The notes: generated by a model not told the origin, from the letters alone. 35,532 bases of DNA from CAZWRF01 sp964636095 (GCA_964636095.1 CAZWRF010000003.1:1-35532), one strand, 5' to 3'. Positions 7,427-15,718 are shown, numbered from the stretch's first letter. Made by a program: numbers and translations.

Positions 7427-9529
7427 TTACGCGTCCAAGTCCTCTACCGACTTGGCGTGGGTTTGGATAAATAGTTTCCTGGGAGCCACTTCTTTGCCCA
7501 TGAGAATATCAAACGTGCGGTTGGCTTCCTCCGCGTCGTCAATGGCCACTTGCTTTAAAACTCTCTTTTCCGGATCCATGGTGGTTTCCCAAAGCTGCCC
7601 GGGGTTCATCTCACCAAGGCCCTTGTACCTTTGAATGACAATTCCTTTGGTTTTCTCTTCCGCCGTTTCCTCCTCCGGATTTTCTTCGCCGTTTCCTTCT
7701 TCCACCTCTTCATCTTTTTTTGCAGTAGATTTTTTGGAAGCTTTTCTTGCTTTCTTTTCTTTTACCATAGCATCCACTATTTTGTCTTTATCCGCGTCGC
7801 CGTAAGCATATTCAATGTTTTTACCCGACTGAACTTTGTAAAGCGGAGGCTGGGCAATGTATAAATACCCATTTTCTATAACAGGCTTAAAGTACCTATA
7901 AAAAAGAGTGAGCAAAAGCGTGCGAATGTGCTTTCCATCCACATCGGCATCGGTAGCGATTATTATGCGATGGTAGCGCAATTTTGAAATATCAAATTCG
8001 CTGGCAATCGCCGTACCCAAAGCAATTATCAGGTCTTTTACTCCGCTGGCTCCCAGCATTTTGTCAAATCTTGCCCGTTCAACGTTCATTATTTTGCCCC
8101 TCAATGGCAGTATGGCCTGGAACCTCCGGTCTCTTCCCTGCTTTGCCGAGCCGCCGGCCGAATCCCCTTCAACTACAAAAAGCTCCGCTTGGGCCGGGTC
8201 GGAAACCTGACAGTCTGCCAATTTTCCCGGTAATGTCATTCCTTCAAGCGCGCCTTTGCGCAAAACGCTGTCTTTGGCAGCCTTGGCCGCTTTCCTGGCC
8301 CTTAGTGCCAAAAGCACCTTTTCTATTATGGATTTGGCATCTCCCGGATTTTCTTCAAGAAAATAAGCAAACGATTCCCCGAAGACGCCTTCTGTGATTG
8401 TTCTTGCTTCAGGATTGCCCAATTTTGCTTTTGTTTGACCTTCAAACTGAGGTTCCTTGAGCTTTACCGAAACAACACAAGTAAGCCCTTCCCTTACGTC
8501 ATCTCCGGTAAAGTTGCTGTCGCTTTCTTTTATAAAATTGTTTTTCCTGGCATAATCGTTGAGCGTTCGCGTAAGAGCCGTCCTGAAACCGGTAAGATGC
8601 ATGCCTCCCTCCGGGGTGTAAATATTGTTGGCAAAACTCATTTCCCTTGCCTGCAAATCGTCGGCATACTGAAGACCCACCTCCACAAACATATCTCCGT
8701 CTTCTTTGGATACATAAAAAACATTCTGGTGCTGAATATCCATGTCTCTGTTCAGATAAGAAACATAGGAACGAACACCTCCTTCAAAATAAAAAGTATA
8801 CTGCAAATGAAGATGCTCTTCTTCTTCCCTTTCGTCGCGAACTGTTATTCTTACTCCTTTCACCAAGTAAGCCTGCTGTCTCATACGATTTAAAATGACT
8901 TTCCACTCAAAGGGCGGCATTTCTCCGTCCTTTTTTTCCTTATCGGCAAAAATTTCTAAGTCCGGCTCGAAAGTAATGGCAGTGCCGGAGCCTTCGCACT
9001 TTCCCATCTTTTTTACTTTCGCTATCGCCTTTCCTTTTTTATATTCCTGAACGTACATATATCCGTCGCGGCAAATTTCGGCCTTGAGATTTTTTGACAA
9101 AGCATTCACCACCGAAACACCCACTCCGTGGAGACCGCCGGAAATTTTGTAGGAGTCTCCGCCAAACTTTCCGCCCGCGTGGAGCGTGGTCATCACAGTT
9201 TCAAGAGCGGATTTTTTCGTTTGCTTGTGTGTGTCTACCGGAATTCCACGTCCATCATCAACCACCCGCACTTTGTGCCCGGGAAGAAAAACAATGTCAA
9301 TGTTTTTAGCATATCCGGCCATTGCCTCGTCAATGGAGTTGTCTACGACTTCCCAAACCAAATGATGCAAACCGTCTATCCCCGTTGAGCCTATATACAT
9401 TCCGGGGCGCTTTCTTACCGGATCCAGCCCCTCAAGAACAAATATATCTTTTGCACCATATCCGGATTCTTTTTTCTTGCTTGCAGTTTTTTTTGTTGTC
9501 TTTGATTTTATTTTTTTCGCACTTGCCAT
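7427..9529 (-). CDS. gyrB: DNA gyrase subunit B
   Basis: GyrB is the ATPase subunit of gyrase, which introduces negative supercoils. The 700-residue protein has a GHKL ATPase domain (E60 and N64 in EVVDNSIDEA, then DDGRGIPVD and GGLHGVGVSVVN). The transducer domain and a TOPRIM domain follow, with E454 in EGDSAGGSAKQGRDRRF and D527, D529 and D531 in DADVDG. The tail QRYKGLGEMNPGQLWETTMDP identifies a GyrB/ParE-type subunit. Two features are unusual: a Lys-rich N-terminal extension of about 22 residues, and a charged Lys/Glu insertion of roughly 45 residues between the TOPRIM core and the tail (from about VKEKKARKASKK to EEKTKG). The ATG lies 22 nt inside the end of pheT, which suggests a pheS-pheT-gyrB operon. 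ParE is the alternative name, but no second copy or GyrA/ParC is in the window. Confidence 0.95.
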   Translation of the reverse strand: MASAKKIKSKTTKKTASKKKESGYGAKDIFVLEGLDPVRKRPGMYIGSTGIDGLHHLVWEVVDNSIDEAMAGYAKNIDIVFLPGHKVRVVDDGRGIPVDTHKQTKKSALETVMTTLHAGGKFGGDSYKISGGLHGVGVSVVNALSKNLKAEICRDGYMYVQEYKKGKAIAKVKKMGKCEGSGTAITFEPDLEIFADKEKKDGEMPPFEWKVILNRMRQQAYLVKGVRITVRDEREEEEHLHLQYTFYFEGGVRSYVSYLNRDMDIQHQNVFYVSKEDGDMFVEVGLQYADDLQAREMSFANNIYTPEGGMHLTGFRTALTRTLNDYARKNNFIKESDSNFTGDDVREGLTCVVSVKLKEPQFEGQTKAKLGNPEARTITEGVFGESFAYFLEENPGDAKSIIEKVLLALRARKAAKAAKDSVLRKGALEGMTLPGKLADCQVSDPAQAELFVVEGDSAGGSAKQGRDRRFQAILPLRGKIMNVERARFDKMLGASGVKDLIIALGTAIASEFDISKLRYHRIIIATDADVDGKHIRTLLLTLFYRYFKPVIENGYLYIAQPPLYKVQSGKNIEYAYGDADKDKIVDAMVKEKKARKASKKSTAKKDEEVEEGNGEENPEEETAEEKTKGIVIQRYKGLGEMNPGQLWETTMDPEKRVLKQVAIDDAEEANRTFDILMGKEVAPRKLFIQTHAKSVEDLDA

Positions 9530-11394
9530 GATTTGTTTTCTTCTAACGCCTTTATAATTTCCCTCATTATTTGATTAATTTCCTTATCGGTTAAAGTTTT
9601 TTCAAAACTTTGAAATATCAGCCGAAAGGCCAAGCTCTTTTGGTCGCCATCCGGCGGCATATACTCATCAAACAAGTCGCTGTCCGTTAAAAGTTCCCCG
9701 GCGGTATTCTCAATGACATCTTCTACGCTTTCCATTTTTGTGTCCACGGGAACAAAAATGGAAATGTCTCTGGTTGCCGGGGGAAATTTTGAAAACGGCC
9801 TGAACTCAACGTCCTTACTTACAAAATCCGCAATTTTTTCCGTCTCAATATTGCTATCTTTGGCCGCTTCGATTATTTTGTTAAGATCAATTTCAAAAAT
9901 ATCATTTTTAATATATTTACCGACATCTGTTATAAAAAGAGCTCCGGCCGCTCCTTTAAGCTCGGCTGCAACATTTTTTTTCCCTTTCTTGTAGCCCACG
10001 GAAAAGGCGATGTTTGTCTTTTCCCCCTCTTTGCTAAAAATGCGGCCTATTTCGAACAATTTTACTTCATCAAAATATTTCAAATTTTCATTGACGCTTC
10101 GGCCAAGGCCTGTAGAAATATCCCCCCTCAGATATGCCCTTTCCCCGGAAAGAGGGTTTTCAATCTTCAAATCACCGGGGCCTTTTTCAAGAAAAGAGTA
10201 ATTATAAACCTCGGTAAATCCAAGGCCGTACAAAACTCCCCTTACCCAATTTGAATAAATATATTCTTCGTTTGTTTCCGACTCGCTTGAAACCGCTGCC
10301 GGGATTTCAGAGGGGATGTTTTCATATCCGTAAACCCTGGCTATCTCTTCAACAATGTCCTCTTTTGTGTTTACATCCGTCCTTTCAAGCGGGGCTTTCA
10401 CAAAATAATTTTCTCCTTCTTTTTTTACGGAAAAACTGAGACTTTTCAATATTTTTTCAATTTCTTTTTTCTTTATTTCCTCTCCCAAAATTTTTGAAAC
10501 ATCTTCGGCATAAAAAATAATCGGATTTTTTCTTGGTTCGCCCGCGGAAATATCAACAGCCGACTCAGCCACATCTCCACCGGCTATTTCTTGAACCAGC
10601 GCAGCCGCCCTTTTTATAGCGTGTCCGGGCAAATAATAAGATATGCCATGTTCAAACCTAAAAGAAGCGTCTGTCTTCAGGCATATAGTGCGAGAAGTTC
10701 GCCGTATGCCTAATCCGTCAAAAACGGCTGCTTCAATAATTATGTCTTTTGTGTCTTTGGTAATTTCGGCCTTTTTGCCCCCCTTTATACCGGCTATGGC
10801 CAATGTATCCTTGTCATCAGCGATAATAAGCGAGCCCGAAGGAAGGCTTATCTTTTTATTATCCAAAGTCTCTATCTTTTCACCCCCAACCGCTTTTCTT
10901 ATGATTATTTTCTTTTTTCCCAGCTTGTCGAGGTCAAAAGCATGCAACGGCTGGCCCGTTTCAAGCATTACATAATTCATGATATCAACAATATTGTTTA
11001 TGGATTTTTGTCCCACTTCTGCGAGCCTTTTTTTCAACCACTCCGGAGACGGCCCTACTTTTGTACCCTTTACAAGAAGGGCCATGTACCTGGGGCAGGC
11101 TTTTTTGTCTTCCACGTCAACGGCCACATAGTCTCCGGTTTCCAGCTCCTTTTTTGTTTTCGGCTCGAAACCGGGTTCAATGACCTCATATCCCAACAGG
11201 GCAGAAATTTCCCGGGCAATGCCAAGGTGAGCAGAAGCGTCTGAAACCCTATTGGGCAATATATCTATATTCAAATCGCCCCCCTCTCCGGCTTCCGCTT
11301 CAAAACTGTGCATAGTTAAAATTTCCGCCAGTTTTTCCGGTATTGGCAGGGATTTTTTAAAATACGATTGTAGCCATTCGCAAGAAAATTTCAT
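9508..11394 (-). CDS. pheT: Phenylalanyl-tRNA synthetase beta subunit, without the OB tRNA-binding domain
   Basis: PheT forms an alpha2-beta2 enzyme with PheS and charges tRNA-Phe. At 628 residues it is about 160 shorter than the usual bacterial subunit. The first 40 residues are the normal start (MKFSCEWLQSYFKKSLPIPEKL), but the chain then goes directly to LNIDILPNRVSDASAHLGIAREIS. The EMAP/OB-type tRNA-binding domain normally inserted between these parts is therefore missing. The B3/B4 region (CPRYMALLVKG, NYVMLETGQPLHAFDLDKL), the B5 domain and a C-terminal anticodon-binding FDX-ACB domain (FSKFPPATRDISIFV to the end) are present. The B3/B4 domain holds the Tyr editing site in other bacteria; whether it edits here cannot be read from sequence alone. 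pheS ends 7 nt upstream and gyrB overlaps downstream. Confidence 0.95.
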   Translation of the reverse strand: MKFSCEWLQSYFKKSLPIPEKLAEILTMHSFEAEAGEGGDLNIDILPNRVSDASAHLGIAREISALLGYEVIEPGFEPKTKKELETGDYVAVDVEDKKACPRYMALLVKGTKVGPSPEWLKKRLAEVGQKSINNIVDIMNYVMLETGQPLHAFDLDKLGKKKIIIRKAVGGEKIETLDNKKISLPSGSLIIADDKDTLAIAGIKGGKKAEITKDTKDIIIEAAVFDGLGIRRTSRTICLKTDASFRFEHGISYYLPGHAIKRAAALVQEIAGGDVAESAVDISAGEPRKNPIIFYAEDVSKILGEEIKKKEIEKILKSLSFSVKKEGENYFVKAPLERTDVNTKEDIVEEIARVYGYENIPSEIPAAVSSESETNEEYIYSNWVRGVLYGLGFTEVYNYSFLEKGPGDLKIENPLSGERAYLRGDISTGLGRSVNENLKYFDEVKLFEIGRIFSKEGEKTNIAFSVGYKKGKKNVAAELKGAAGALFITDVGKYIKNDIFEIDLNKIIEAAKDSNIETEKIADFVSKDVEFRPFSKFPPATRDISIFVPVDTKMESVEDVIENTAGELLTDSDLFDEYMPPDGDQKSLAFRLIFQSFEKTLTDKEINQIMREIIKALEENKSWQVRKK

Positions 11395-11401
11395 AGTGGT
11401 T

Positions 11402-12121
11402 CTAAAACTGGTTAAGGAACCGAAGGTCGGCTCCGTAAAAGTGTCTTACGTCGTCTATTTTGTATTTGATCATGGCCACCCGGTCTATGCCTATGCCGAA
11501 AGCAAATCCTTTCCACTTATTGGAATCGAGCCCTACGTTTTTTAAGACTCGTGGATGAACCATCCCGGCGCCGGCAATTTCCAGCCATTTATTTTTCCAT
11601 TTCATATCAACTTCAACCCCCGGCTCAACAAAAGGAAAAAAACTCGGACGAAATCTTACTTCTATGCCGTCGTCTTCAAAAAGCTCTTTCAAAAATTTTT
11701 CCAAAATCCCCTTAAGGTGAGAAAGATTAACTTCTTTTCCTACCATAAGTCCTTCAATCTGGTAAAATTGCGCGTCGTGAGTTGAATCTGTGGCCTCATA
11801 CCTGTAAACCCTCCCCGGAGCGACAACAGCAAAAGGAGGCTGATGATGCTCCATGTATCTTATCTGCACCGGGCTTGTGTGGGTACGAAGAAGGCCTCCT
11901 TTTTTGAGCCAGAAAGTGTCCCACATATCCCGCGCCGGATGATCTTTGGGGATATTTAAGGCATCAAAGTTGTAGTATTCGGTCTCAATTTCCGGCCCCA
12001 AAACCACGCTAAAACCCATGGATTTAAAGATATCCACCGCTCTTTTTGAAATCTGGCTTATCGGATGAATATGCCCAGTCGTTTTAGCCATTTGGGCCTT
12101 ATTTTTAGGGGTTTTTCCCAT
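11402..12121 (-). CDS. pheS: Phenylalanyl-tRNA synthetase alpha subunit, without the N-terminal coiled coil
   Basis: The catalytic alpha subunit has 239 residues, against roughly 330-350 in most bacteria. It begins only about 14 residues before GHIHPISQ, where the class II core starts, so the N-terminal coiled-coil arm that contacts tRNA is absent. The core is complete: motif 1 region (FKSMGFSVVLGPEIETEYYNF), LRTHTSPVQIRYM, motif 2 (GRVYRYEATDSTHDAQFYQ) and motif 3 (GIGIDRVAMIKY). ATG at 12121 is used; a second ATG ten codons in (MAKTTGHIHP) is an alternative. Upstream is a convincing extended -10 promoter (12138-12166), so pheS heads the pheS-pheT-gyrB unit. Confidence 0.96.
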   Translation of the reverse strand: MGKTPKNKAQMAKTTGHIHPISQISKRAVDIFKSMGFSVVLGPEIETEYYNFDALNIPKDHPARDMWDTFWLKKGGLLRTHTSPVQIRYMEHHQPPFAVVAPGRVYRYEATDSTHDAQFYQIEGLMVGKEVNLSHLKGILEKFLKELFEDDGIEVRFRPSFFPFVEPGVEVDMKWKNKWLEIAGAGMVHPRVLKNVGLDSNKWKGFAFGIGIDRVAMIKYKIDDVRHFYGADLRFLNQF

Positions 12122-12137
12122 ATTTTTCTATACCTCA

Positions 12138-12166
12138 ATTTTAGCAAAAAATAGGCTAAAAAACAA
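12138..12166 (-). promoter_or_regulatory. Promoter of pheS-pheT-gyrB
   Basis: On the minus strand TTGTTT (12161-12166) is followed after 17 nt by TAAAAT (12138-12143), preceded by TGC as an extended -10. The start codon is 16 nt past the -10, so the predicted leader is only about 10 nt. The -35 also overlaps the terminator region of the upstream tldD gene. Confidence 0.6.
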
Positions 12167-12167
12167 G

Positions 12168-12206
12168 CAAAAAACCCGCTTCACACGCCGCGAAGGGGCT
12201 TTTTTT
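12168..12206 (-). terminator. Intrinsic terminator after tldD
   Basis: On the minus strand GCCCCTTC (12192-12199) pairs with GAAGCGGGT (bulged C) starting at 12182, followed by a run of six T. It lies 5-40 nt after the tldD stop and directly upstream of the pheS promoter. Confidence 0.6.
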
Positions 12207-12210
12207 ATGA

Positions 12211-13887
12211 TTATTTTACCGGAGGCTTTTTTATAAAAGGATATCGCTTTCTGTAAGCAGACCTGGGTATTACGCCAAATTCAACCGACCTTATAAAGGC
12301 ATCGGGGGCCGACGCTGAGGTTGAAACCCAACCGGATTCCGCTCCACACTGTCCTTTAAAAACACCCGTATTGTCCGACGTAGCAACAATATTCTCCAGA
12401 AGCTGGTATGGAGTACTTACTATAAAAAGGCCCCTGACTCTTTCCGTACTTCCATCCAAATAAAGCCTGAAAATATTTTTTGGATAAACTTTAAAATAAC
12501 TTCCTTCAAAATCGACAAATCCTCCCAACGTTGACTTTAAAAGAAGGCCATACTTGAGTCCCCTTTTTCTGCATTCCTTAAAAAGCATCTTTTTAAGTTC
12601 GCCCATGGAACATTTTTTGTCTGACTCAACAAAAAGATTACTCATCCTTGCCGAAGGATCATTGATGAAAGAATTTACATCAACGCGAGAATGGCCGTTT
12701 GAATGAAAATTTTTCTTGCGATTTTCAATGCCGAATTTTCCGGCAGTTTCTCTCGTGTGCAAGTAATTTCTAAGAACTCCTTTCTCAACAAGCAAAACTT
12801 TCTGAGATTTTACTCCATCTTCGTCGTACTCATAAGTGCCGTCATATCCGGGAACAGTAGGGTCATCATAAACGGTCAAAAAATCGGGAGCAATTTTTGA
12901 ACCTATCTTTCCTTTAAAAGTAAGGGATATTCCGTCATCCCAAGCGTCATCATCGTCGTCATCGGCATCTTTTTCATCCTGGCGTCCGCCTTCAAGACTG
13001 TGCCCAATGGCCTCGTGCCAAATAACACCATGGTTTTCTCCATCAACAATTACGGGATAGATGTCGGCTTTTTCAACAGGCGCCTTTTCCATCTCTTCAA
13101 TTTCCACATACATAGCTCTCGCCATTTTTATCAGATCTTCTTCCGAGGGAAATTTTCTAAGGTCATTATACCAAAGTGATTTACCGTTTCCCAAAACTAT
13201 ATTATCCTTGCATCGGATCTCAATTTTCAGCATAAGACCGAAATTGGCACTGCCATCCACAATGCAGGTCCCTTCGGAGTTGACCATATATCGCTTCTCA
13301 AAAAGACATGACATGTCAACAAAAGAAGCCACCACTTTTTCGGAAATAAATTCCCGAGAAACCCGCGATAGGACGCCGGACCAAAAGTCCCTGTCAAACT
13401 TAGAAAAATTTGGCGGGTTATAATAAATCTCCTGTTTTTCTTTCGAAAAATAAATAAAGGAATGAAATTCATCCGGCACGCCTAGAGCATTGGTATTTTT
13501 CTTTTTCATGTCCTTAACTGCCTCGTACAAGCTCTCGTTCATGTCTATCCAGATTTTTCTTTTGAAAACAAAGGGGTCGTAGTTTTCGGGTACAAGCGCT
13601 ATCGGAACTTTGCTTACGCTCCCGCCCATAGTATAGCCGCCAACCCGCAGTTCACTTCGTATGTACTTCATTTTGGTATCCAGGCTTACCATCACAACAG
13701 CACCGTCAGAAGCGGAAATTCCGGGGCCCGATACTTCCCTAAGAGAAAGGGACGCAAAAAAAGGATTAAATGTTTCATTCTTTTTGGACCTTACACTTCT
13801 ATGCTTCAGTTCCATTTTCATTATGTTTTGAATATTTTCTTTCAACAAACCCAAAATGGCTTTATCTTCCTTGCTCAATTTTTTCAT
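12211..13887 (-). CDS. tldD: TldD/PmbA-family metalloprotease, TldD type
   Basis: TldD proteins are zinc proteases that, with TldE, process peptides and modified microcin-like precursors in other bacteria. The 558-residue protein carries the signature HEAIGHSLEGG with the HExxxH motif at residues 291-296, followed by FHSNGHSRVD near 394. C514 in GQCGAESG matches the Cys ligand region of TldD. An Asp-rich loop with seven consecutive Asp (about residues 309-315) lies shortly after the active-site helix, and similar acidic residues recur near 353-358. The start is supported by GGAGGG 7 nt before the ATG. The gene stands alone with its own terminator; no TldE partner is in the window. The family call is firm; the substrate is unknown. 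Confidence 0.88.
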   Translation of the reverse strand: MKKLSKEDKAILGLLKENIQNIMKMELKHRSVRSKKNETFNPFFASLSLREVSGPGISASDGAVVMVSLDTKMKYIRSELRVGGYTMGGSVSKVPIALVPENYDPFVFKRKIWIDMNESLYEAVKDMKKKNTNALGVPDEFHSFIYFSKEKQEIYYNPPNFSKFDRDFWSGVLSRVSREFISEKVVASFVDMSCLFEKRYMVNSEGTCIVDGSANFGLMLKIEIRCKDNIVLGNGKSLWYNDLRKFPSEEDLIKMARAMYVEIEEMEKAPVEKADIYPVIVDGENHGVIWHEAIGHSLEGGRQDEKDADDDDDDAWDDGISLTFKGKIGSKIAPDFLTVYDDPTVPGYDGTYEYDEDGVKSQKVLLVEKGVLRNYLHTRETAGKFGIENRKKNFHSNGHSRVDVNSFINDPSARMSNLFVESDKKCSMGELKKMLFKECRKRGLKYGLLLKSTLGGFVDFEGSYFKVYPKNIFRLYLDGSTERVRGLFIVSTPYQLLENIVATSDNTGVFKGQCGAESGWVSTSASAPDAFIRSVEFGVIPRSAYRKRYPFIKKPPVK

Positions 13888-13950
13888 ATCAGTACCCTCC
13901 GATTGTTAAAGACCCGCGTTGTAATTATTCGCCCCTATGCTAGCATGATT

Positions 13951-13978
13951 TTGCTATTTTGCCCATGCGTATTAAAAT
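13951..13978 (+). promoter_or_regulatory. Promoter of the sucrose-phosphate-synthase-like gene
   Basis: TTGCTA (13951-13956), a 16-nt spacer and TAAAAT (13973-13978) precede the ATG at 13987 by only 8 nt. Transcription would begin at or within one or two bases of the start codon, giving a leaderless mRNA. No Shine-Dalgarno site is visible. Confidence 0.55.
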
Positions 13979-13986
13979 AAAGAAGC

Positions 13987-15273
13987 ATGGCAAAGCTCTA
14001 CATACAAATGTACACCATTCACGGACTGGTGAGAGCCAAGAATCTTGAACTCGGCATAGACGAAGACACCGGCGGGCAAATCGTTTATGTTCTGGAATTA
14101 GCCAAGGCATTAAGCCAACTGCCGGATGTGGGAAAAATTGAAGTTATTACGAGAAAAATTGAAGACCTTCGTTATCCGGGTTATAACAAAGGCTTGGAAA
14201 AAATAAACGAAAAGACAACCCTTGTCCGCCTATCTTGTGGCCCTAAAAAATATGTAAAAAAAGTTGACCTATGGCCGTATCTGGATGAATTCGCAAAAAA
14301 CGCAGAAATCTATACAAAAAATCTGAACAGGAGGCCGGATATCATTCATAGCAACTACGCGGACGGTGGATATGTTGGCAGGCATCTTGCCAAGAAATTT
14401 CATGTTCCCTTGGTTCATGTTTCTCACAGCCTGGCCAAGCCCGAGATAAAACGACTTCGCTTGTCCGGAAAAAACCATTTAATTTTGCAGGCCAAGGAAG
14501 AACAAAAAATAATAAACGATGCCAACGCCATTGTGGCCAGCTCGGAACAGGAAAAAAACTTTCAATACGGAATGTACAAATTGAGTAATATGGAAAAAAT
14601 TTATGTGATCCCTCCGGGTATTGATTTTAAAAAGTTTAAGCCCGACAACAAAAAGAATAAAGAAAAGTTCCCCGTGGTTTTGGCAATGGCCAGAATAGAC
14701 GCCAAAAAAAATTTAATTGGATCCGTTGAGGCTTTTTCCAAAAACAAAAATCTTCAAAAAAAAGCAAAGCTATCTATTGCCTCGAGTACGTTCGGAGCCA
14801 AGAACTTAAGCGGACGCGAGAGAAAACTTATCGCTGAAATAAAAAATAAAATAAAAAATTTCCGCCTTGAAAATGTTGTTTCTCTCGTTAACCCCAATGG
14901 TTATGGCGGTTCGGAAAATCTTTATCGATTGGCGGCACAAAGCGGAGGAATATTTATAAACCCGGCTCTGTTTGAAGGCTTCGGCCTTACTACACTGGAA
15001 GCCGGAGCCTGCGGTGTACCGGTAGTTGTTACCAAAAATGGAGGACCGGCAGAAGTGGTGGAAAAGTGCAAAAACGGAATCGTTGTTGACCCGCGAAACA
15101 CAAGTGAGCTCGCTAATGCCATAGAAAAAATAATTGGAAACAGAAAACTGTGGAAAAAATTTTCCGAAAATGGACTAAAAAACATCCCAAGGTATTACTC
15201 CTGGCCTTCTGCCGCTAAAAAACACATAAAACTGTTCAAAAAATTGTGCGGGATACGAGAATCGAACTCGTGA
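13987..15273 (+). CDS. GT4 glycosyltransferase resembling sucrose-phosphate synthase
   Basis: The 428-residue GT-B enzyme starts with HGLVRAKNLELGIDEDTGGQ (residues 12-31), the N-terminal donor/acceptor signature of sucrose-phosphate synthases and sucrose synthases. Other landmarks are PDIIHSNYADGG, HVSHSLAKPEIKRL, VIPPGIDFKKFKP and the C-terminal donor-binding block EGFGLTTLEAGACGVPVV with the paired Glu residues of retaining GT4 enzymes. It probably transfers a sugar from a nucleotide donor to a phosphosugar. No sucrose-phosphate phosphatase domain is fused, and none of that specific type is seen nearby. The last nine codons (CGIRESNS and TGA) lie antisense to the tRNA-Gly gene, so the tail is dictated by the tRNA. 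Mannosylfructose-phosphate synthase or another GT4 specificity is possible. Confidence 0.85.
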   Translation: MAKLYIQMYTIHGLVRAKNLELGIDEDTGGQIVYVLELAKALSQLPDVGKIEVITRKIEDLRYPGYNKGLEKINEKTTLVRLSCGPKKYVKKVDLWPYLDEFAKNAEIYTKNLNRRPDIIHSNYADGGYVGRHLAKKFHVPLVHVSHSLAKPEIKRLRLSGKNHLILQAKEEQKIINDANAIVASSEQEKNFQYGMYKLSNMEKIYVIPPGIDFKKFKPDNKKNKEKFPVVLAMARIDAKKNLIGSVEAFSKNKNLQKKAKLSIASSTFGAKNLSGRERKLIAEIKNKIKNFRLENVVSLVNPNGYGGSENLYRLAAQSGGIFINPALFEGFGLTTLEAGACGVPVVVTKNGGPAEVVEKCKNGIVVDPRNTSELANAIEKIIGNRKLWKKFSENGLKNIPRYYSWPSAAKKHIKLFKKLCGIRESNS

Positions 15274-15317
15274 CTCAACCTTGGGAAGGTCGCATTATGC
15301 CACTTAACTAATCCCGC
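15247..15317 (-). tRNA. tRNA-Gly, anticodon CCC
   Basis: The minus strand folds into a full cloverleaf. The acceptor stem is GCGGGAT with ATCCCGC. The D stem is GTTA with TAAT. The anticodon stem is CGACC with GGTTG around the loop TTCCCAA (anticodon CCC, reading GGG). The T arm is ACGAG-TTCGATT-CTCGT. After the acceptor stem the DNA reads A-CAA, so the discriminator is A and CCA is not encoded; a CCA-adding enzyme is required. Most bacterial tRNA-Gly have U as discriminator, as far as I recall. The gene starts 7 nt after the ftsB-like stop on the same strand and overlaps the end of the convergent glycosyltransferase by 27 nt. Confidence 0.95.
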
Positions 15318-15324
15318 GCAAACC

Positions 15325-15714
15325 TTAAAATATATTCTTAACAAAATTCCAAGCTTTTTCAAGAAAGCTCTCTCTGCTGTCTGCCGGGGTGGCGCTAGCT
15401 TCCGGCGAATTTTCGTCAACAATAACCACGAAGTCCTCGCCCGGTTTTTTTAGCTGAAACTTTTCTCTAAGCTCCTTCTCCACGCCTGCCGGATTGTTGA
15501 GCCGACTTATTTCCGACTCCAGACTTTGTTTTTTGTCGGTTAAATCGTTAATATCATTTTGAACCTCTTCGTTCTTCAAAACTGCCACCTGGCTTTTTTT
15601 GTAGGCCTTAAAAACGGAAACCCCCACAAGAACAACAGCGAAAAAGAGAAGCAAAAAAACGGGCCGTGAAAAAAATATTCTTCTAAGGTAGCTTCTTTCC
15701 CTAAATTCGCGCAT
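15325..15714 (-). CDS. FtsB/DivIC-like septum formation initiator protein
   Basis: The 129-residue protein has a basic N-terminus (MREFRERSYLRR), one membrane helix (about residues 18-35, VFLLLFFAVVLVGVSVF) and then a coiled coil (about 45-75, with LKNEEVQNDINDLTDKKQSL). A NPAGVEKELREKFQLKKPGE segment follows and is typical of DivIC/FtsB proteins. These act in the divisome together with FtsL. A Ser/Ala/Pro-rich linker and an amphipathic C-terminal tail follow. The gene lies just upstream of tRNA-Gly on the same strand. Its ATG is only 8 nt from the start of a divergent small membrane gene, so the two promoter regions must overlap coding sequence. Confidence 0.85.
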   Translation of the reverse strand: MREFRERSYLRRIFFSRPVFLLLFFAVVLVGVSVFKAYKKSQVAVLKNEEVQNDINDLTDKKQSLESEISRLNNPAGVEKELREKFQLKKPGEDFVVIVDENSPEASATPADSRESFLEKAWNFVKNIF

Positions 15715-15718
15715 GTTT

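Noticed and set aside
1305..15273. TGA read as an amino acid, as in SR1/Gracilibacteria
   Set aside because: TGA ends genes at natural family lengths (for example the GT-A enzyme at 7287), and no conserved protein runs through an in-frame TGA.
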